Positions 52,414 to 61,761 of a stretch of DNA of 64,000 bases are shown one piece after another. The translations under genes and the position numbers were made by a program. Origin of the DNA: Thiosocius teredinicola (GTDB lineage Bacteria; Pseudomonadota; Gammaproteobacteria; Chromatiales; Chromatiaceae); the NCBI RefSeq assembly GCF_002009425.1, contig NZ_CP019936.1, positions 4,451,297-4,515,296 of the forward strand. The letters are read 5' to 3'. Each line of letters begins with the position of its first letter. Within the stretch, counting starts at the first letter, position 1. Below the pieces are notes generated by a model that ran no database searches, was not told the origin of the DNA, and worked only from the letters and a program-made list of their open reading frames with translations.

Positions 52414-53082
52414 TCAGATCAGATCGCGCAGCTCTTCCATCGAGTCGATCACAGCATCCGGCGAATAATTGCGAATGTCTTCGCCGTGGTTGTAGCCGTA
52501 GCTCATGCAGATGATCTGAAAGCCTGCGGCGCGCGCCGCGGTCACGTCGCTCTTGGAGTCGCCGAGCATCATCGCGTCGGCGGCGTCGACGCCGAAGTGC
52601 TTGGCAGCATGCAGCAGCGGGCCTGGATCGGGTTTTTTCACCGGCAAGGTGTCACCACAGACGACGATGCCGAACTCGTCGTGGATACCGAGATCCTTGA
52701 GCAGCGGGATCGTGAACTGCGCCGCCTTGTTGGTCACGCAACCGAGCTGGTAGCCCTGCGATTTCATGTAGTCGAGCCCTTCGCGCACGCCCGGATACAG
52801 ACACGACCGCTTCGAGGTGTTCTCCGCATACAGGTCGAGAAACAGCGGATAGGCACGTTCGAAGTCTTCGTCCGACGGCTCACCATCGAGCTGGCCGATC
52901 AACGCGCGCCGAACCAGTCGCTCGACACCGTTGCCGACCCAGTCGCGCACCTTGGTTTCACCGTGTGCAGGGCGTCCGAGCTGACGCATCATCTCGTCCA
53001 CGCAGTAAGCGAGGTCGGGCACACTGTCTACCAGCGTGCCATCGACATCGATCAGGATCATTTGCGGTTTTCGCAGCGTCAT
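52414..53082 (-). CDS. gph: Phosphoglycolate phosphatase
   Basis: A 222-residue HAD-IA phosphatase that removes 2-phosphoglycolate formed by Rubisco oxygenation or DNA repair. HAD motifs are LIDVDGTLVDSVPDL, VTNKAAQF, KKPDPGPLLHAA and MLGDSKSDVTAARAAGF. The order rpe-gph is the usual gammaproteobacterial one. Of the two consecutive ATG codons the second (53082) has the better distance from GGAAG; the first (53085) is possible. A hairpin with a T-rich tail lies between rpe and gph. Confidence 0.93.
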   Translation of the reverse strand: MTLRKPQMILIDVDGTLVDSVPDLAYCVDEMMRQLGRPAHGETKVRDWVGNGVERLVRRALIGQLDGEPSDEDFERAYPLFLDLYAENTSKRSCLYPGVREGLDYMKSQGYQLGCVTNKAAQFTIPLLKDLGIHDEFGIVVCGDTLPVKKPDPGPLLHAAKHFGVDAADAMMLGDSKSDVTAARAAGFQIICMSYGYNHGEDIRNYSPDAVIDSMEELRDLI

Positions 53083-53096
53083 CATACTTCCACGCC

Positions 53097-53122
53097 AAAA
53101 CAAGGGGCGGGACGCCGCCCCT
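53097..53122 (-). terminator. Possible terminator or attenuator between rpe and gph
   Basis: On the minus strand a perfect 8-bp GC-rich stem (AGGGGCGG with its complement, 4-nt loop) is followed by TGTTTTG. It lies between the rpe stop and the gph start, so it could lower read-through into gph. Confidence 0.5.
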
Positions 53123-53144
53123 AGATAGGAACGAATCCTTGGGG

Positions 53145-53834
53145 TCAGGAAACCTTGGCCAACTCGCCGCGCATCTGCTCGATGATCGAGTCGTAGCGGT
53201 TGGGGTCGGTGTCTTTGGCCTTGCCGAAGATGCCCGATCCGGACACAAAGGTATCAGCACCGGCGGCAGCGATTTCCGCGATATTGTCGGCCTTGACGCC
53301 GCCGTCGATCTCGAGGCGGATGTCGCGACCCGACGCCTTGATGATCTCGCGCGCCTGCTTGAGCTTGTCGAGCGCCGACGGAATGAAGCTCTGCCCACCG
53401 AAGCCGGGGTTGACCGACATCAGCAGGATCATGTCGACCTTGTCGATCACGTAGTCGAGGTACGACAGCGGCGTTGCCGGGTTGAATACCAGACCGGCCT
53501 TGCAGCCCTCACCCTGGATCAGCTGCAGCGTGCGATCGACGTGATCCGACGCCTCCGGGTGGAAGGTGATGTAAGTGGCACCGGCCTTGGCGAAGTCGCC
53601 GACGATGCGATCGACCGGGCTGACCATCAGGTGCACGTCGATCGGCGCCGTAATGCCGTGCTTGCGCAGCGCCTCGCACACCAGCGGGCCGATCGTCAGG
53701 TTCGGCACATAGTGGTTGTCCATCACGTCGAAGTGGATGAAATCGGCGCCGGCGGCCAGCACCTTGTCGCACTCGTCGCCGAGCTTGGCGAAATCTGCAG
53801 AGAGAATGGACGGCGCGATCACGTAGTCGGACAT
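53145..53834 (-). CDS. rpe: Ribulose-phosphate 3-epimerase
   Basis: A 229-residue TIM-barrel enzyme interconverting ribulose 5-phosphate and xylulose 5-phosphate in the pentose phosphate and Calvin cycles. Blocks are [32 protein letters not shown] (metal His and Asp), DVHLMV (metal His), [13 protein letters not shown] and [12 protein letters not shown] (metal Asp). It is followed by gph on the same strand and divergent from the DUF3530 gene. In an autotrophic sulfur oxidiser it would serve the Calvin cycle, but no cbb gene is in the window. Confidence 0.97.
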   Translation of the reverse strand: MSDYVIAPSILSADFAKLGDECDKVLAAGADFIHFDVMDNHYVPNLTIGPLVCEALRKHGITAPIDVHLMVSPVDRIVGDFAKAGATYITFHPEASDHVDRTLQLIQGEGCKAGLVFNPATPLSYLDYVIDKVDMILLMSVNPGFGGQSFIPSALDKLKQAREIIKASGRDIRLEIDGGVKADNIAEIAAAGADTFVSGSGIFGKAKDTDPNRYDSIIEQMRGELAKVS

Positions 53835-53956
53835 ATCGTCGCTCCTGGCCGGCGATCCGGCGCTAAAATGCGTTGATAACTGCCCCCGGAGGAGCGGGCC
53901 AAAAAATCGGACGGGTGACTTTACCGGAAAGCGCCCGCGTTTGCAGCCGCCACCCT

Positions 53957-54757
53957 ATGAGATCAAGCCTGTCCGCATTCGCCTTATTTTTCGCGTTAAT
54001 AGGCCCATCAGCCACGTTTGCCGAAGTGCTCGACGAGCTGGCGATCGACGCCGCGCTGAGCGACGCACAAGAGCTCAAGGGCCGTATCGTCAGATTGCAG
54101 GCCGAGGGCGAAGAATTCATTGCCATCCATCAACCGCGGCAGCAAGGAGAACCGCGCGGCGGCATCGTTCTATTGCACGACCAGGCCGGCAACGCCAACA
54201 GCCTGGAGGTGATCCGACCGCTGCGCCTGGGTCTGGCCGACGCCGGCTGGGATACGCTATCGCTGCAATTGCCGGCCGGTTACCGCGATGCCAACGCTGG
54301 AGACTGGCGCGATCAGCAGGCGAGAATAAACGCCCGCCTGCAGGCAGGGCTTGTCTGGCTCAAAGACAACAATATCGAGACCCAGGCGGTGATCGCCCAG
54401 GGTGACACCGGGATAATCCTGCTGCTGTCCGCCGCTACCGGCGCTCCGCCCGAACTGCAGGCACTGGTGTTGGTCAGCACCGCGCTGGCAGACGATATCG
54501 CGGCCGAAACATTGGCGCCGGTTGCCGAACTCACGCTGCCGCTGCTCGATATCTATGCCGAGCGCGACATTGCCGGCGTCATTGATTCAGCGACGAAACG
54601 ACGTCAGTTGCTGGAGAACAGCCAAAGCCGAAGTTTTCGGCAGATCACGGTCGCCGGCGCCACGTCGGGATACTTTGGGTCTGACGGCGGACTGCTGGCG
54701 AGTATCCGCGCATGGCTGGCCGCCAATACAAGCCTGCAACCCGCGCAGCCGCAATGA
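53957..54757 (+). CDS. DUF3530-family secreted alpha/beta hydrolase-like protein
   Basis: A 266-residue protein with a signal peptide (MRSSLSAFALFFALIGPSATFA). The core resembles an alpha/beta hydrolase: GGIVLLHDQAGNANS (oxyanion region), GWDTLSLQLPAGYRD, then AVIAQGDTGIILLLS at the nucleophile elbow, where the usual Ser is replaced by Asp in GDTG. The later PLLDIYAERD gives an acidic residue. Enzyme activity is therefore uncertain. It is divergent from rpe and convergent with the SPOR gene. Confidence 0.8.
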   Translation: MRSSLSAFALFFALIGPSATFAEVLDELAIDAALSDAQELKGRIVRLQAEGEEFIAIHQPRQQGEPRGGIVLLHDQAGNANSLEVIRPLRLGLADAGWDTLSLQLPAGYRDANAGDWRDQQARINARLQAGLVWLKDNNIETQAVIAQGDTGIILLLSAATGAPPELQALVLVSTALADDIAAETLAPVAELTLPLLDIYAERDIAGVIDSATKRRQLLENSQSRSFRQITVAGATSGYFGSDGGLLASIRAWLAANTSLQPAQPQ

Positions 54758-54772
54758 CAGCGGCAGAGCGGA

Positions 54773-55360
54773 TCAGTTGCCGTCGGCGCGTATGACGATG
54801 CTGTTGAAGCCGTTGTCGGCCAAACGCTTGCGCGCTGCATTGACCGCCGGCACCCCCTGGTAGGGGCCGGACCGTACGCGGTAGCGCGTATCCTTGTCGT
54901 TGATCTTGGCGCTGACCACTTTCGCCTCGAATCCGAGCAGGGCCAGTTGCGCCTTCATTCGATCGGCGTCTTCAGTACGACGGAACGAGCCCACTTGAAC
55001 CAGATAGCGCTCGGGTTTCGCCGTCGTTTGCTCGGTGTTCGGCTTGGGTGCTGCAGGCTGGTCGAGTTCCTCTTCCGGTACAACGACCTCCATCTCCGGC
55101 AGCATGTTGTAGAAATCGAAGCGCGGCTTGGGCGGATCCGGCACCTCTGCCGCCTTGGGTGGCGGCGTCGCTTTGCCTGTCGGCGGCCGGTCGGGTTTTG
55201 CCGTCACCCAATCGCCACCGGGATCCGTCGCCTGCCCGTTCAACCAGACGAGACCGACGATAAAACCACCCAACATCAGCCCCGTGAGCAACCACAACCA
55301 GGCCGGCAGCGGTTTCTTCTTCGGTTTGCGTTGAGCGCGGTGTTTGTAATCTCGAGGCAC
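54773..55360 (-). CDS. FtsN-like SPOR-domain cell-division protein
   Basis: A 195-residue protein with a basic cytoplasmic N-terminus (HRAQRKPKKKPLP), one membrane helix (about 20-41), a Pro-rich periplasmic linker (about 45-115) and a C-terminal SPOR domain (YLVQVGSFRRTEDADRMKAQLALLGFEAKV; TRYRVRSGPYQG) that binds denuded peptidoglycan at the septum. Its place directly downstream of argS matches the conserved argS-ftsN pair in gammaproteobacteria such as Pseudomonas, supporting an FtsN-type role. It is shorter than E. coli FtsN (319 residues). Confidence 0.88.
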   Translation of the reverse strand: MPRDYKHRAQRKPKKKPLPAWLWLLTGLMLGGFIVGLVWLNGQATDPGGDWVTAKPDRPPTGKATPPPKAAEVPDPPKPRFDFYNMLPEMEVVVPEEELDQPAAPKPNTEQTTAKPERYLVQVGSFRRTEDADRMKAQLALLGFEAKVVSAKINDKDTRYRVRSGPYQGVPAVNAARKRLADNGFNSIVIRADGN

Positions 55361-55537
55361 GACAGCTTCTAAAAAGACGCGGGCGACATCGGCCAGCGAT
55401 ACGACAGTGAAGGGAGCGAAATTCTAGCCCGTTCCTGACGCTTATGCGACAGCCGCCGGATCATTTGCGCACGGTTCGCGCATTGACTCACACCCACCGA
55501 TGCAAAACTCCGCTGCACTTTCCCTGTGGCCACAGCC

Positions 55538-57298
55538 TTACATCTTCTCCGGCGCCGAAACACCCAGCAGATTCAGCCCGTTGCGCAATACCTCGCGCGT
55601 CGACAGGATCAGCTTGATCCGCGCGTCACGCAGCGTTTCGTCGTCGACCAGAAACTGATGCGCGTTGTAGTAGGTATGGAAGTCGTTGGCCAGCTCACGC
55701 AGATAGTGCGTCAGCTGGTGCGGCTCTTCGTTGGTCGCGGCCGACTCGACGACCTCGGGATAACGCGACAGCGTCTTCAGCAACCCGAGCTCGTGCGATT
55801 CGGTCAGGCGCTCGAGGTTGGTCACCCCTTCGCTCGGCGACACGTCCATCAGTTTCTCGGCGGCCTGGCGCAACACTGCGTGGATACGGGCATGCGCATA
55901 CTGCACGTAGTACACCGGGTTGTCGTTGGATTGCGACTTGGCCAGATCGAGGTCGAAATCCATGTGTTGCTCACACTTACGCATCACATAGAAGAAGCGG
56001 GCGGCATCACTGCCGACTTCTTTACGCAGCTCGCGCAGCGTGATGAATTCACCCGAGCGGGTCGACATCTGCACCTTCTCGCCGCCGCGGTAGAGCACCG
56101 CGAACTGCACCAGCAGCACGTCGAGCTTCGAGGCATCGCCGCCCATGGCCTGCAGTGCCGCCTTCACCCGCGGCACATAGCCGTGGTGGTCGGCACCCCA
56201 GATGTCGATCACGCGGTCGAAACCGCGCTCGAGCTTGTCCATGTGGTAGGCGATGTCGGAGGCGAAATAGGTCGTCTGGCCGTTGTCCCTTACCACCACG
56301 CGATCTTTTTCGTCGCCGAAGTTGGTCGAGCGGAACCACCAGGCACCGTCGTTCTCGTACAGGTGGCCGGCGTCGCGCAGGCGATCGATCGCCTTGTTGA
56401 CCGCGCCGGACTCGGTCAGCGAACGCTCCGAGTACCACTCCTGGTAATTCACACCGAACAGGCCGAGATCATCGCGGATATCGTCCAGGATCACGTTGAG
56501 ACCGAGCTCGAAAACGAAGCGGTAGCGATTGTCGCCGAGCAGCTTCTTGGCGCGCTCGATCAGCGCGTCGATGTGCGCCTCTTTGTCGCCGCCGGCAGGT
56601 TCATCGGGCGGCACCTCGGCGAACGTTTCTTCGGTGCTGTGACGATAGGCATCCTCATGGTCGCGATGCAGTGACGCGGCGATGTCCCAAACATAATCGC
56701 CTTTGTAACCGTTGCTCGGAAACTCCAGGGCCTCGCCGCACAACTCCAGGTAACGCAGCCATACCGAGGTGGCGAGGATATCCATCTGACGGCCGGCGTC
56801 GTTGACGTAGTACTCGCGATGCACGTCGTAGCCGACGGCCTCGAGCAGATCGGCGACGACCGCGCCATAGGCGGCGCCACGCCCGTGACCGACATGCAGC
56901 GGCCCGGTCGGGTTGGCCGATACGAACTCGACTTGCACTTTCTTGCCCGCGCCCAACGTGCTGCGCCCATAGCCATGACCGGCTCGCAGTATCTCCGGCA
57001 CCAGTGAGTGGTAGGCGTTGTCGGCAAGCTGGAAGTTGATGAAGCCGGGGCCGGCGATTTCGACGCCAACCACGCTGTCGGATGAAGGCAGCGCCTCGAC
57101 CAGCTTGTCCGCCAGATCGCGCGGCCGCATTTTTGCCGCCTTGCTGTGAACCATGGCCGCGTTGGTGGCGAAGTCACCGTGCGCTTCGTCGCGCGTGCGT
57201 TCGATCGTGGCCGGACGCACATCAGCGCCATCGAGCACCTGTTGATCGACGAGCTTGTGCAGAGCCTGGCTGACGAGGTCGGCAATATGCGATTTCAT
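55538..57298 (-). CDS. argS: Arginyl-tRNA synthetase
   Basis: A 586-residue class I aminoacyl-tRNA synthetase. The HIGH-like motif is HVGHGRG in [19 protein letters not shown] near residue 117; the KMSK-like loop is [10 protein letters not shown]; the N-terminal Add1 domain and the C-terminal DALR anticodon-binding domain ([16 protein letters not shown]) are complete. Length is typical (E. coli 577). It lies 83 bp downstream of priA and 177 bp upstream of the SPOR gene. Confidence 0.98.
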   Translation of the reverse strand: MKSHIADLVSQALHKLVDQQVLDGADVRPATIERTRDEAHGDFATNAAMVHSKAAKMRPRDLADKLVEALPSSDSVVGVEIAGPGFINFQLADNAYHSLVPEILRAGHGYGRSTLGAGKKVQVEFVSANPTGPLHVGHGRGAAYGAVVADLLEAVGYDVHREYYVNDAGRQMDILATSVWLRYLELCGEALEFPSNGYKGDYVWDIAASLHRDHEDAYRHSTEETFAEVPPDEPAGGDKEAHIDALIERAKKLLGDNRYRFVFELGLNVILDDIRDDLGLFGVNYQEWYSERSLTESGAVNKAIDRLRDAGHLYENDGAWWFRSTNFGDEKDRVVVRDNGQTTYFASDIAYHMDKLERGFDRVIDIWGADHHGYVPRVKAALQAMGGDASKLDVLLVQFAVLYRGGEKVQMSTRSGEFITLRELRKEVGSDAARFFYVMRKCEQHMDFDLDLAKSQSNDNPVYYVQYAHARIHAVLRQAAEKLMDVSPSEGVTNLERLTESHELGLLKTLSRYPEVVESAATNEEPHQLTHYLRELANDFHTYYNAHQFLVDDETLRDARIKLILSTREVLRNGLNLLGVSAPEKM

Positions 57299-57381
57299 GG
57301 TCCCAAAACATCCCGGAATTCAAGCCGGCAAGGATAGCAGGAACCGCTGCTTTAAGGCATTGCCTGGATTGGTCCGACGCC

Positions 57382-59574
57382 TCAATACAGATCGATCGGA
57401 TCGATGTCGAGATGCCAACGCACACGCTTGGCAACCGGCAGCCCGGCGGCGAACTCGGGCAGGGCGCGCAACACCGCATGCAGCGCATTGCGTTGCGCAG
57501 CCTGCAGCAGCAGATGCACCCGGTGTTTGCCGGCACGTCTCGCCATCGGCGCCGGCACCGGCCCCCACAGCGCAACCTCGCTGCTGGCGACCTGCGATGC
57601 CCATGCCGCAACCTCGGCAAGAAAGGTCTCGGCCGCATCGCGCCGACTCGCCTCCGCGCGCAGCAGCGCCTGGTGCGAATACGGCGGCATCGACGCGCTC
57701 TGGCGCTCCTGCAGTGCCTGCTCGGCGAACGCGCGATAGCCGTGGCGAACCAGCGTCTGCAACAAGGGGTGCTCGGGAAACCGCGTCTGGATCAACACCT
57801 GGCCCGGGCGATCGCCACGACCTGCCCTGCCGGCAACCTGGATCAGCAGTTGCGCCATGCGTTCGGTACTGCGGAAGTCGGCACTGTACAGGCCACCGTC
57901 GGCATCGAGCACACCGACCAGGGTCACGCGCGGAAAATGATGCCCCTTGGCGAGCATCTGGGTACCGACCAGGATCGCTGCGTCGGCGTCATGCAGGCGC
58001 TGCAGCAACGCATCCAGGCTGCCCTTGCGCGCGGTCGCGTCACGATCGACGCGAATCAGCGGATATTGCGCGTAGCGTTCGGCAAGGTAGCCTTCGAGCT
58101 GTTCGGTGCCCTGGCCGAGCGGGTGCAGATCGTCCTCGCCACACTCCGGGCACACCGACGGCACGCGCCGTTGCGCGCCACAATGATGACACCACAACAG
58201 ACCGCTGGCGCGGTGCACCGTCTGCCGCGCATCACAGCGCGGACAGTCCGACAACCAGCCACAGCTGAAACAGGTCAGCACCGGCGCATATCCGCGCCGA
58301 TTGAGGAACAGCATCACCTGCTCGCCGCGCGCCAGAACGGCGTCCACACGTTCGAGCAGCGGCGCCGATACACCGCATTGCAACGGCTGATCGCGCACAT
58401 CCAGCAGATCGATGCGCGGCGGCTGGGCGTTGCCGGCACGCTGATCGAGCCGCAGGTGCCGGTAACGATCCGCCTGCACATTGCGCAACGATTCAAGCGA
58501 TGGCGTGGCCGACCCAAGTACCACCGGGCACTGTGCACGCTGCCCACGCACGATCGCCAGATCGCGCGCCGAATAACGGAAACCCTCGGTCTGCTTGAAC
58601 GACGGATCGTGTTCTTCGTCGACGATCACCAGGCCCAGATCGGCGATCGGCGTGAAGATCGATGAACGCGTACCCAGCAACACCCGCGACAGACCAAGCC
58701 GCGCACGGTGCCAGGCGTGCTCGCGCTCGTTGTCGGTCATTGCCGAGTGCGTCATCTGCACCGTGTCGCCGAGGCGCTGGCGAAAACGTTCGTACAACTG
58801 CGGGGTCAGTGATATCTCGGGGACCAGCACGAGCACCGATTTGCCGCTGGCCAACACGGCAGTCGCAAGCTGCAGGTAGACCTCGGTCTTGCCACTGCCG
58901 GTCACCCCATCGAGCAAGGCAACCGCGAACTCGCCCAGTTTGCCGGCCACGCTTTCATAGGCCTTCGCCTGCTCGGCGTTGAGCTCATGGCCGTCGTCGC
59001 TATCGATTGCGAGCGGCGTCGCAGCAAGCCGCATACCGCTGGCGATCAGCCCCTTGTCGCACAGTGTCTTGAAAACGGCATGACTGCCGCTGAAGATCGA
59101 TTTGAGCTGTTGTTGGGGCGCGATGTGCGCTGTCTGTCGTTGCAGCCAATCGAGGATTTCGCGCTGCCGCGGGGCGCGACCTGCACTGCTCTGCAAGAAC
59201 GCCCGGCCGGCATCGGTCAGTTCCCACATCGGTTCGCCGGCTTCGAGCGTGGCTACTGCCGAACGCAGCCGCCTGGGCAGTGCAGTCAACACCACCTCGC
59301 CGATCGGGTGATGGTAGTAATCGGCCACCCAGCGGAGAAACGCCAGATCGTCGTCGGCCAGCAGGGGCTCGGGATCGATGACCCGGCTCAGTGGCTTGAG
59401 TCTGTCGTGCGGACAGTCGGTTTCGCCGAGCAGTTCGACGACCACGCCAACCGCTTTCGCCCGCCCGAACGAAACCGCAACCCGCGCCCCCGGCGCCGGT
59501 TGCGCACCCGGCGGGATTGCGTAATCGAACAGCGAGCGTAGCGGTGCGCCGACCGCGATCCGCGCAATCGGCAT
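57382..59574 (-). CDS. priA: Primosomal protein N' (replication-restart helicase PriA)
   Basis: A 730-residue 3'-to-5' DNA helicase that reloads the replisome at stalled forks. The N-terminal 3'BD begins MPIARIAVGAPL, matching E. coli MPVAHVALPVPL, which sets the start at 59574; ATG codons at 59583 and 59607 are alternatives. Walker A is DGVTGSGKTEVYLQL, Walker B is VIVDEEHD, and the zinc region has CFSCGWLSDCPRC and CHHCGAQRRVPSVCPECG, giving eight Cys. The upstream gap contains DnaA-box-like sequences. Confidence 0.96.
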   Translation of the reverse strand: MPIARIAVGAPLRSLFDYAIPPGAQPAPGARVAVSFGRAKAVGVVVELLGETDCPHDRLKPLSRVIDPEPLLADDDLAFLRWVADYYHHPIGEVVLTALPRRLRSAVATLEAGEPMWELTDAGRAFLQSSAGRAPRQREILDWLQRQTAHIAPQQQLKSIFSGSHAVFKTLCDKGLIASGMRLAATPLAIDSDDGHELNAEQAKAYESVAGKLGEFAVALLDGVTGSGKTEVYLQLATAVLASGKSVLVLVPEISLTPQLYERFRQRLGDTVQMTHSAMTDNEREHAWHRARLGLSRVLLGTRSSIFTPIADLGLVIVDEEHDPSFKQTEGFRYSARDLAIVRGQRAQCPVVLGSATPSLESLRNVQADRYRHLRLDQRAGNAQPPRIDLLDVRDQPLQCGVSAPLLERVDAVLARGEQVMLFLNRRGYAPVLTCFSCGWLSDCPRCDARQTVHRASGLLWCHHCGAQRRVPSVCPECGEDDLHPLGQGTEQLEGYLAERYAQYPLIRVDRDATARKGSLDALLQRLHDADAAILVGTQMLAKGHHFPRVTLVGVLDADGGLYSADFRSTERMAQLLIQVAGRAGRGDRPGQVLIQTRFPEHPLLQTLVRHGYRAFAEQALQERQSASMPPYSHQALLRAEASRRDAAETFLAEVAAWASQVASSEVALWGPVPAPMARRAGKHRVHLLLQAAQRNALHAVLRALPEFAAGLPVAKRVRWHLDIDPIDLY

Positions 59575-60195
59575 CGACTTCATCGGCAGCGACCAGTTTC
59601 CACGCACGCGCTCAGTCGTTGGGTTTGCCCGACAATCAAGCGTTTAGCTCCAATTTCACAGAGCCTGTGGATAACTTTGTGGAATAACCCTGTGGAAATG
59701 GCCGCAAACCGCGTCAGACGGCGAATTGCATTAAATTGACCGAAAAATGGCCAATCATTAAAAAACATTTGTAAACAACAAGTTAATAAATATCAAAACA
59801 TTCTGATGGAGTGCTGCAGGACGAATCCCCTGCCGGCCCGCCGACGCGGTTCGATTGTGCATAAGTAGCGATCTGCAACGTTTGTCAAGCGTATTTTTTC
59901 GGCGACGATTAGCCGGTCCAGGCCAAACCTGCGGACTGGAATCGAGTTTCAACTATCCGAAACGAAACAAAATCCGATACCTAGGCGTCGAATAAGAACA
60001 TGATTCGTATCCCGCCAGACGCCAAAACCGCCGAATTGAGTCGTACGTATTTCGTCACGCCCTTGGCCACATATTAACGCGACACCGTGCGAGCCGGGCG
60101 CGCGGGCCACCGTGGCTGGCTGTCACGGAACCACCCCTTGAAAGATCGGCCTGATCTATGCAATAACCGAACAAATCACGTGTGGGAGCACCCAG
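59575..60195. other. 621-bp intergenic region upstream of priA and the HNH gene
   Basis: No protein-coding gene is supported here. The priA-proximal part contains the DnaA-box cluster; 59725-59810 is strikingly AT-rich (ATTAAAAAACATTTG, AGTTAATAAATATC) against the GC-rich background. The remainder to 60195 shows nothing recognisable beyond a possible promoter for the HNH gene. Confidence 0.6.
59666..59699 (+). promoter_or_regulatory. DnaA-box cluster beside an AT-rich tract
   Basis: TGTGGATAA (59666-59674) is the exact complement of the consensus DnaA box TTATCCACA. Two similar 9-mers in the same orientation, TGTGGAATA (59678) and TGTGGAAAT (59691), follow at 12- and 13-bp steps. A fourth, TGTGCATAA, occurs near 59857. 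The cluster precedes an AT-rich stretch and lies upstream of priA. Confidence 0.55.
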
Positions 60196-60792
60196 GTGCA
60201 AAGCCTTTCACAACAGATTTTGCGTACCGATGCATCGGGCATGCCGCTGGAGTGGATCGATTTTCGGCAGGCCGCACGGCTGCACTTCCTCGGCATGATC
60301 GCCTACGTCTGCGGTGAGCCGCTGTTCACCCTGCACGGCGGTATCAATGCGATCAGCCGTCGCCGCAGCATTATCGAAATCAATTCGATCATCGCGACGT
60401 TCGGCAATCACCAGATGCGCGACAGCTATACGCCGCCGCTCAGCAACCGCACCCTATTTCAACGCGATGACCACCTGTGCCTGTACTGCGGCAATCACTT
60501 TCACTATCGCGAGTTGTCGCGTGATCATGTAACACCGATCAGCCAGGGCGGGCTGAATCAATGGACGAATGTCGTCACCGCCTGCACGCGCTGTAACAAT
60601 CACAAAGCCGGCCGCACCCCCGAACAGGCCGACATGCAATTGCTGGCGATCCCGTTCACACCGACCCATGCCGAGTACATCTACCTGCAGGGCCGTAACG
60701 TGCTCGCCGATCAGATGGCATTTCTACGCGCCCACTTTCCGCGCACCAGTCCGCTGCGCGAACGCAACCACGACCCAAAACCCGACGCTTGA
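60196..60792 (+). CDS. HNH endonuclease
   Basis: A 198-residue protein. The HNH domain at about 85-145 has zinc-type Cys pairs (LCLYCG and CTRCNNHK) around the catalytic RDHVTPISQGGLNQWTNVV segment, so the nuclease core is complete. The N-terminal 80 residues are a helical extension with no recognised motif. The family with this extension is common in gammaproteobacteria as a solitary chromosomal gene and has no established role. The GTG start has GGAG about 8 bp upstream. The next gene overlaps its stop by 4 bp. Confidence 0.9.
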   Translation: MQSLSQQILRTDASGMPLEWIDFRQAARLHFLGMIAYVCGEPLFTLHGGINAISRRRSIIEINSIIATFGNHQMRDSYTPPLSNRTLFQRDDHLCLYCGNHFHYRELSRDHVTPISQGGLNQWTNVVTACTRCNNHKAGRTPEQADMQLLAIPFTPTHAEYIYLQGRNVLADQMAFLRAHFPRTSPLRERNHDPKPDA

Positions 60793-61667
60793 GCATCTGG
60801 CAGGACATCGCGGCCGACATCAGCGCGGCCACCGGCAAGGCATTCGAACCGCAAGCGCCCAGCGGACTCGGCGGCGGCTGCATCAACAGCGCATTCAAAC
60901 TCAGTGACGGTAAGCAGACCTGGTTCGTCAAGACCAACCGTGCCGAACTCCTCGACATGTTCAAGGCCGAGGCTGAGGGCTTGAACGAACTCGCGGATGC
61001 CGATGCGATCAAGGTGCCGCGCGCGATCTCGACAGGTGTCAGCGGAGACAGCAGCTACATCGTCATGCAGTACTACGCGCTAAGCCACGGCAACGCGCTG
61101 TCGTGGCGCAAGGCCGGCGAGCAACTCGCGGCACTGCATGCGGTGAGCAGCGACGCCTTCGGCTGGCAGCGCGACAACACCATCGGTGCCACTGCGCAAC
61201 GCAATAGCTGGACCGACGACTGGGTGACATTCTGGCGCGATCACCGGCTCGGCTTTCAACTCGCCGAAGCGGCGCGCAACGGCTACGGCGGCCGGCTACA
61301 GAAACTCGGTGAGCAGTTGCTTGAACGCTTCGACGTGCTTGTCGATCACGACCCCAGACCCGCGCTGCTGCACGGCGATCTATGGAGCGGCAATATCGCC
61401 TTCGACGAAAATGGCGAGCCGGTGATCTACGATCCAGCGACCTATTTCGGCGACCGCGAGGCCGAACTGGCGATGACCGAATTGTTCGGCGGTTTCAGCG
61501 CCGACTTTTATGCGGCCTATCGTGCGGTTGCACCGATCGACGCCGGGTATCGCGTCAGGCGCACGCTATACAACCTGTATCACGTGCTCAACCATCTCAA
61601 CCTGTTTGGCGGCGGATACGGCGGTCAGGCCGAACGCATGATGCAGTCACTGCTGGCGGAGTGCTGA
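60789..61667 (+). CDS. Fructosamine kinase family protein
   Basis: A 292-residue kinase of the fructosamine-3-kinase/ketosamine-3-kinase family, which phosphorylates glycated amines and leads to deglycation. Motifs are GGGCINSAFKLSDG (ATP loop), WFVKTNRA (Lys), LLHGDLWSGNIAFDENG (catalytic Asp and Asn) and VIYDPATYFGDREAELAM (metal Asp). The start is TTG at 60789 inside TTGA, overlapping the HNH gene's stop; there is no ATG near the expected N-terminus MSIWQDIA. Length is typical. Confidence 0.92.
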   Translation: MSIWQDIAADISAATGKAFEPQAPSGLGGGCINSAFKLSDGKQTWFVKTNRAELLDMFKAEAEGLNELADADAIKVPRAISTGVSGDSSYIVMQYYALSHGNALSWRKAGEQLAALHAVSSDAFGWQRDNTIGATAQRNSWTDDWVTFWRDHRLGFQLAEAARNGYGGRLQKLGEQLLERFDVLVDHDPRPALLHGDLWSGNIAFDENGEPVIYDPATYFGDREAELAMTELFGGFSADFYAAYRAVAPIDAGYRVRRTLYNLYHVLNHLNLFGGGYGGQAERMMQSLLAEC

Positions 61668-61761
61668 ATCCAGGTATCAGCGGCCGGCATGGTCTAAGCG
61701 GCCATGCTCGACAGAGCGCGGCAACACGCCACCCGATCAATCGCCCGATCGCCGCGGGCGC

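Noticed and set aside
59575-60195. Chromosomal oriC
   Set aside because: DnaA boxes and AT-rich DNA are suggestive, but none of the usual origin neighbours is present; reported only as a DnaA-box cluster.
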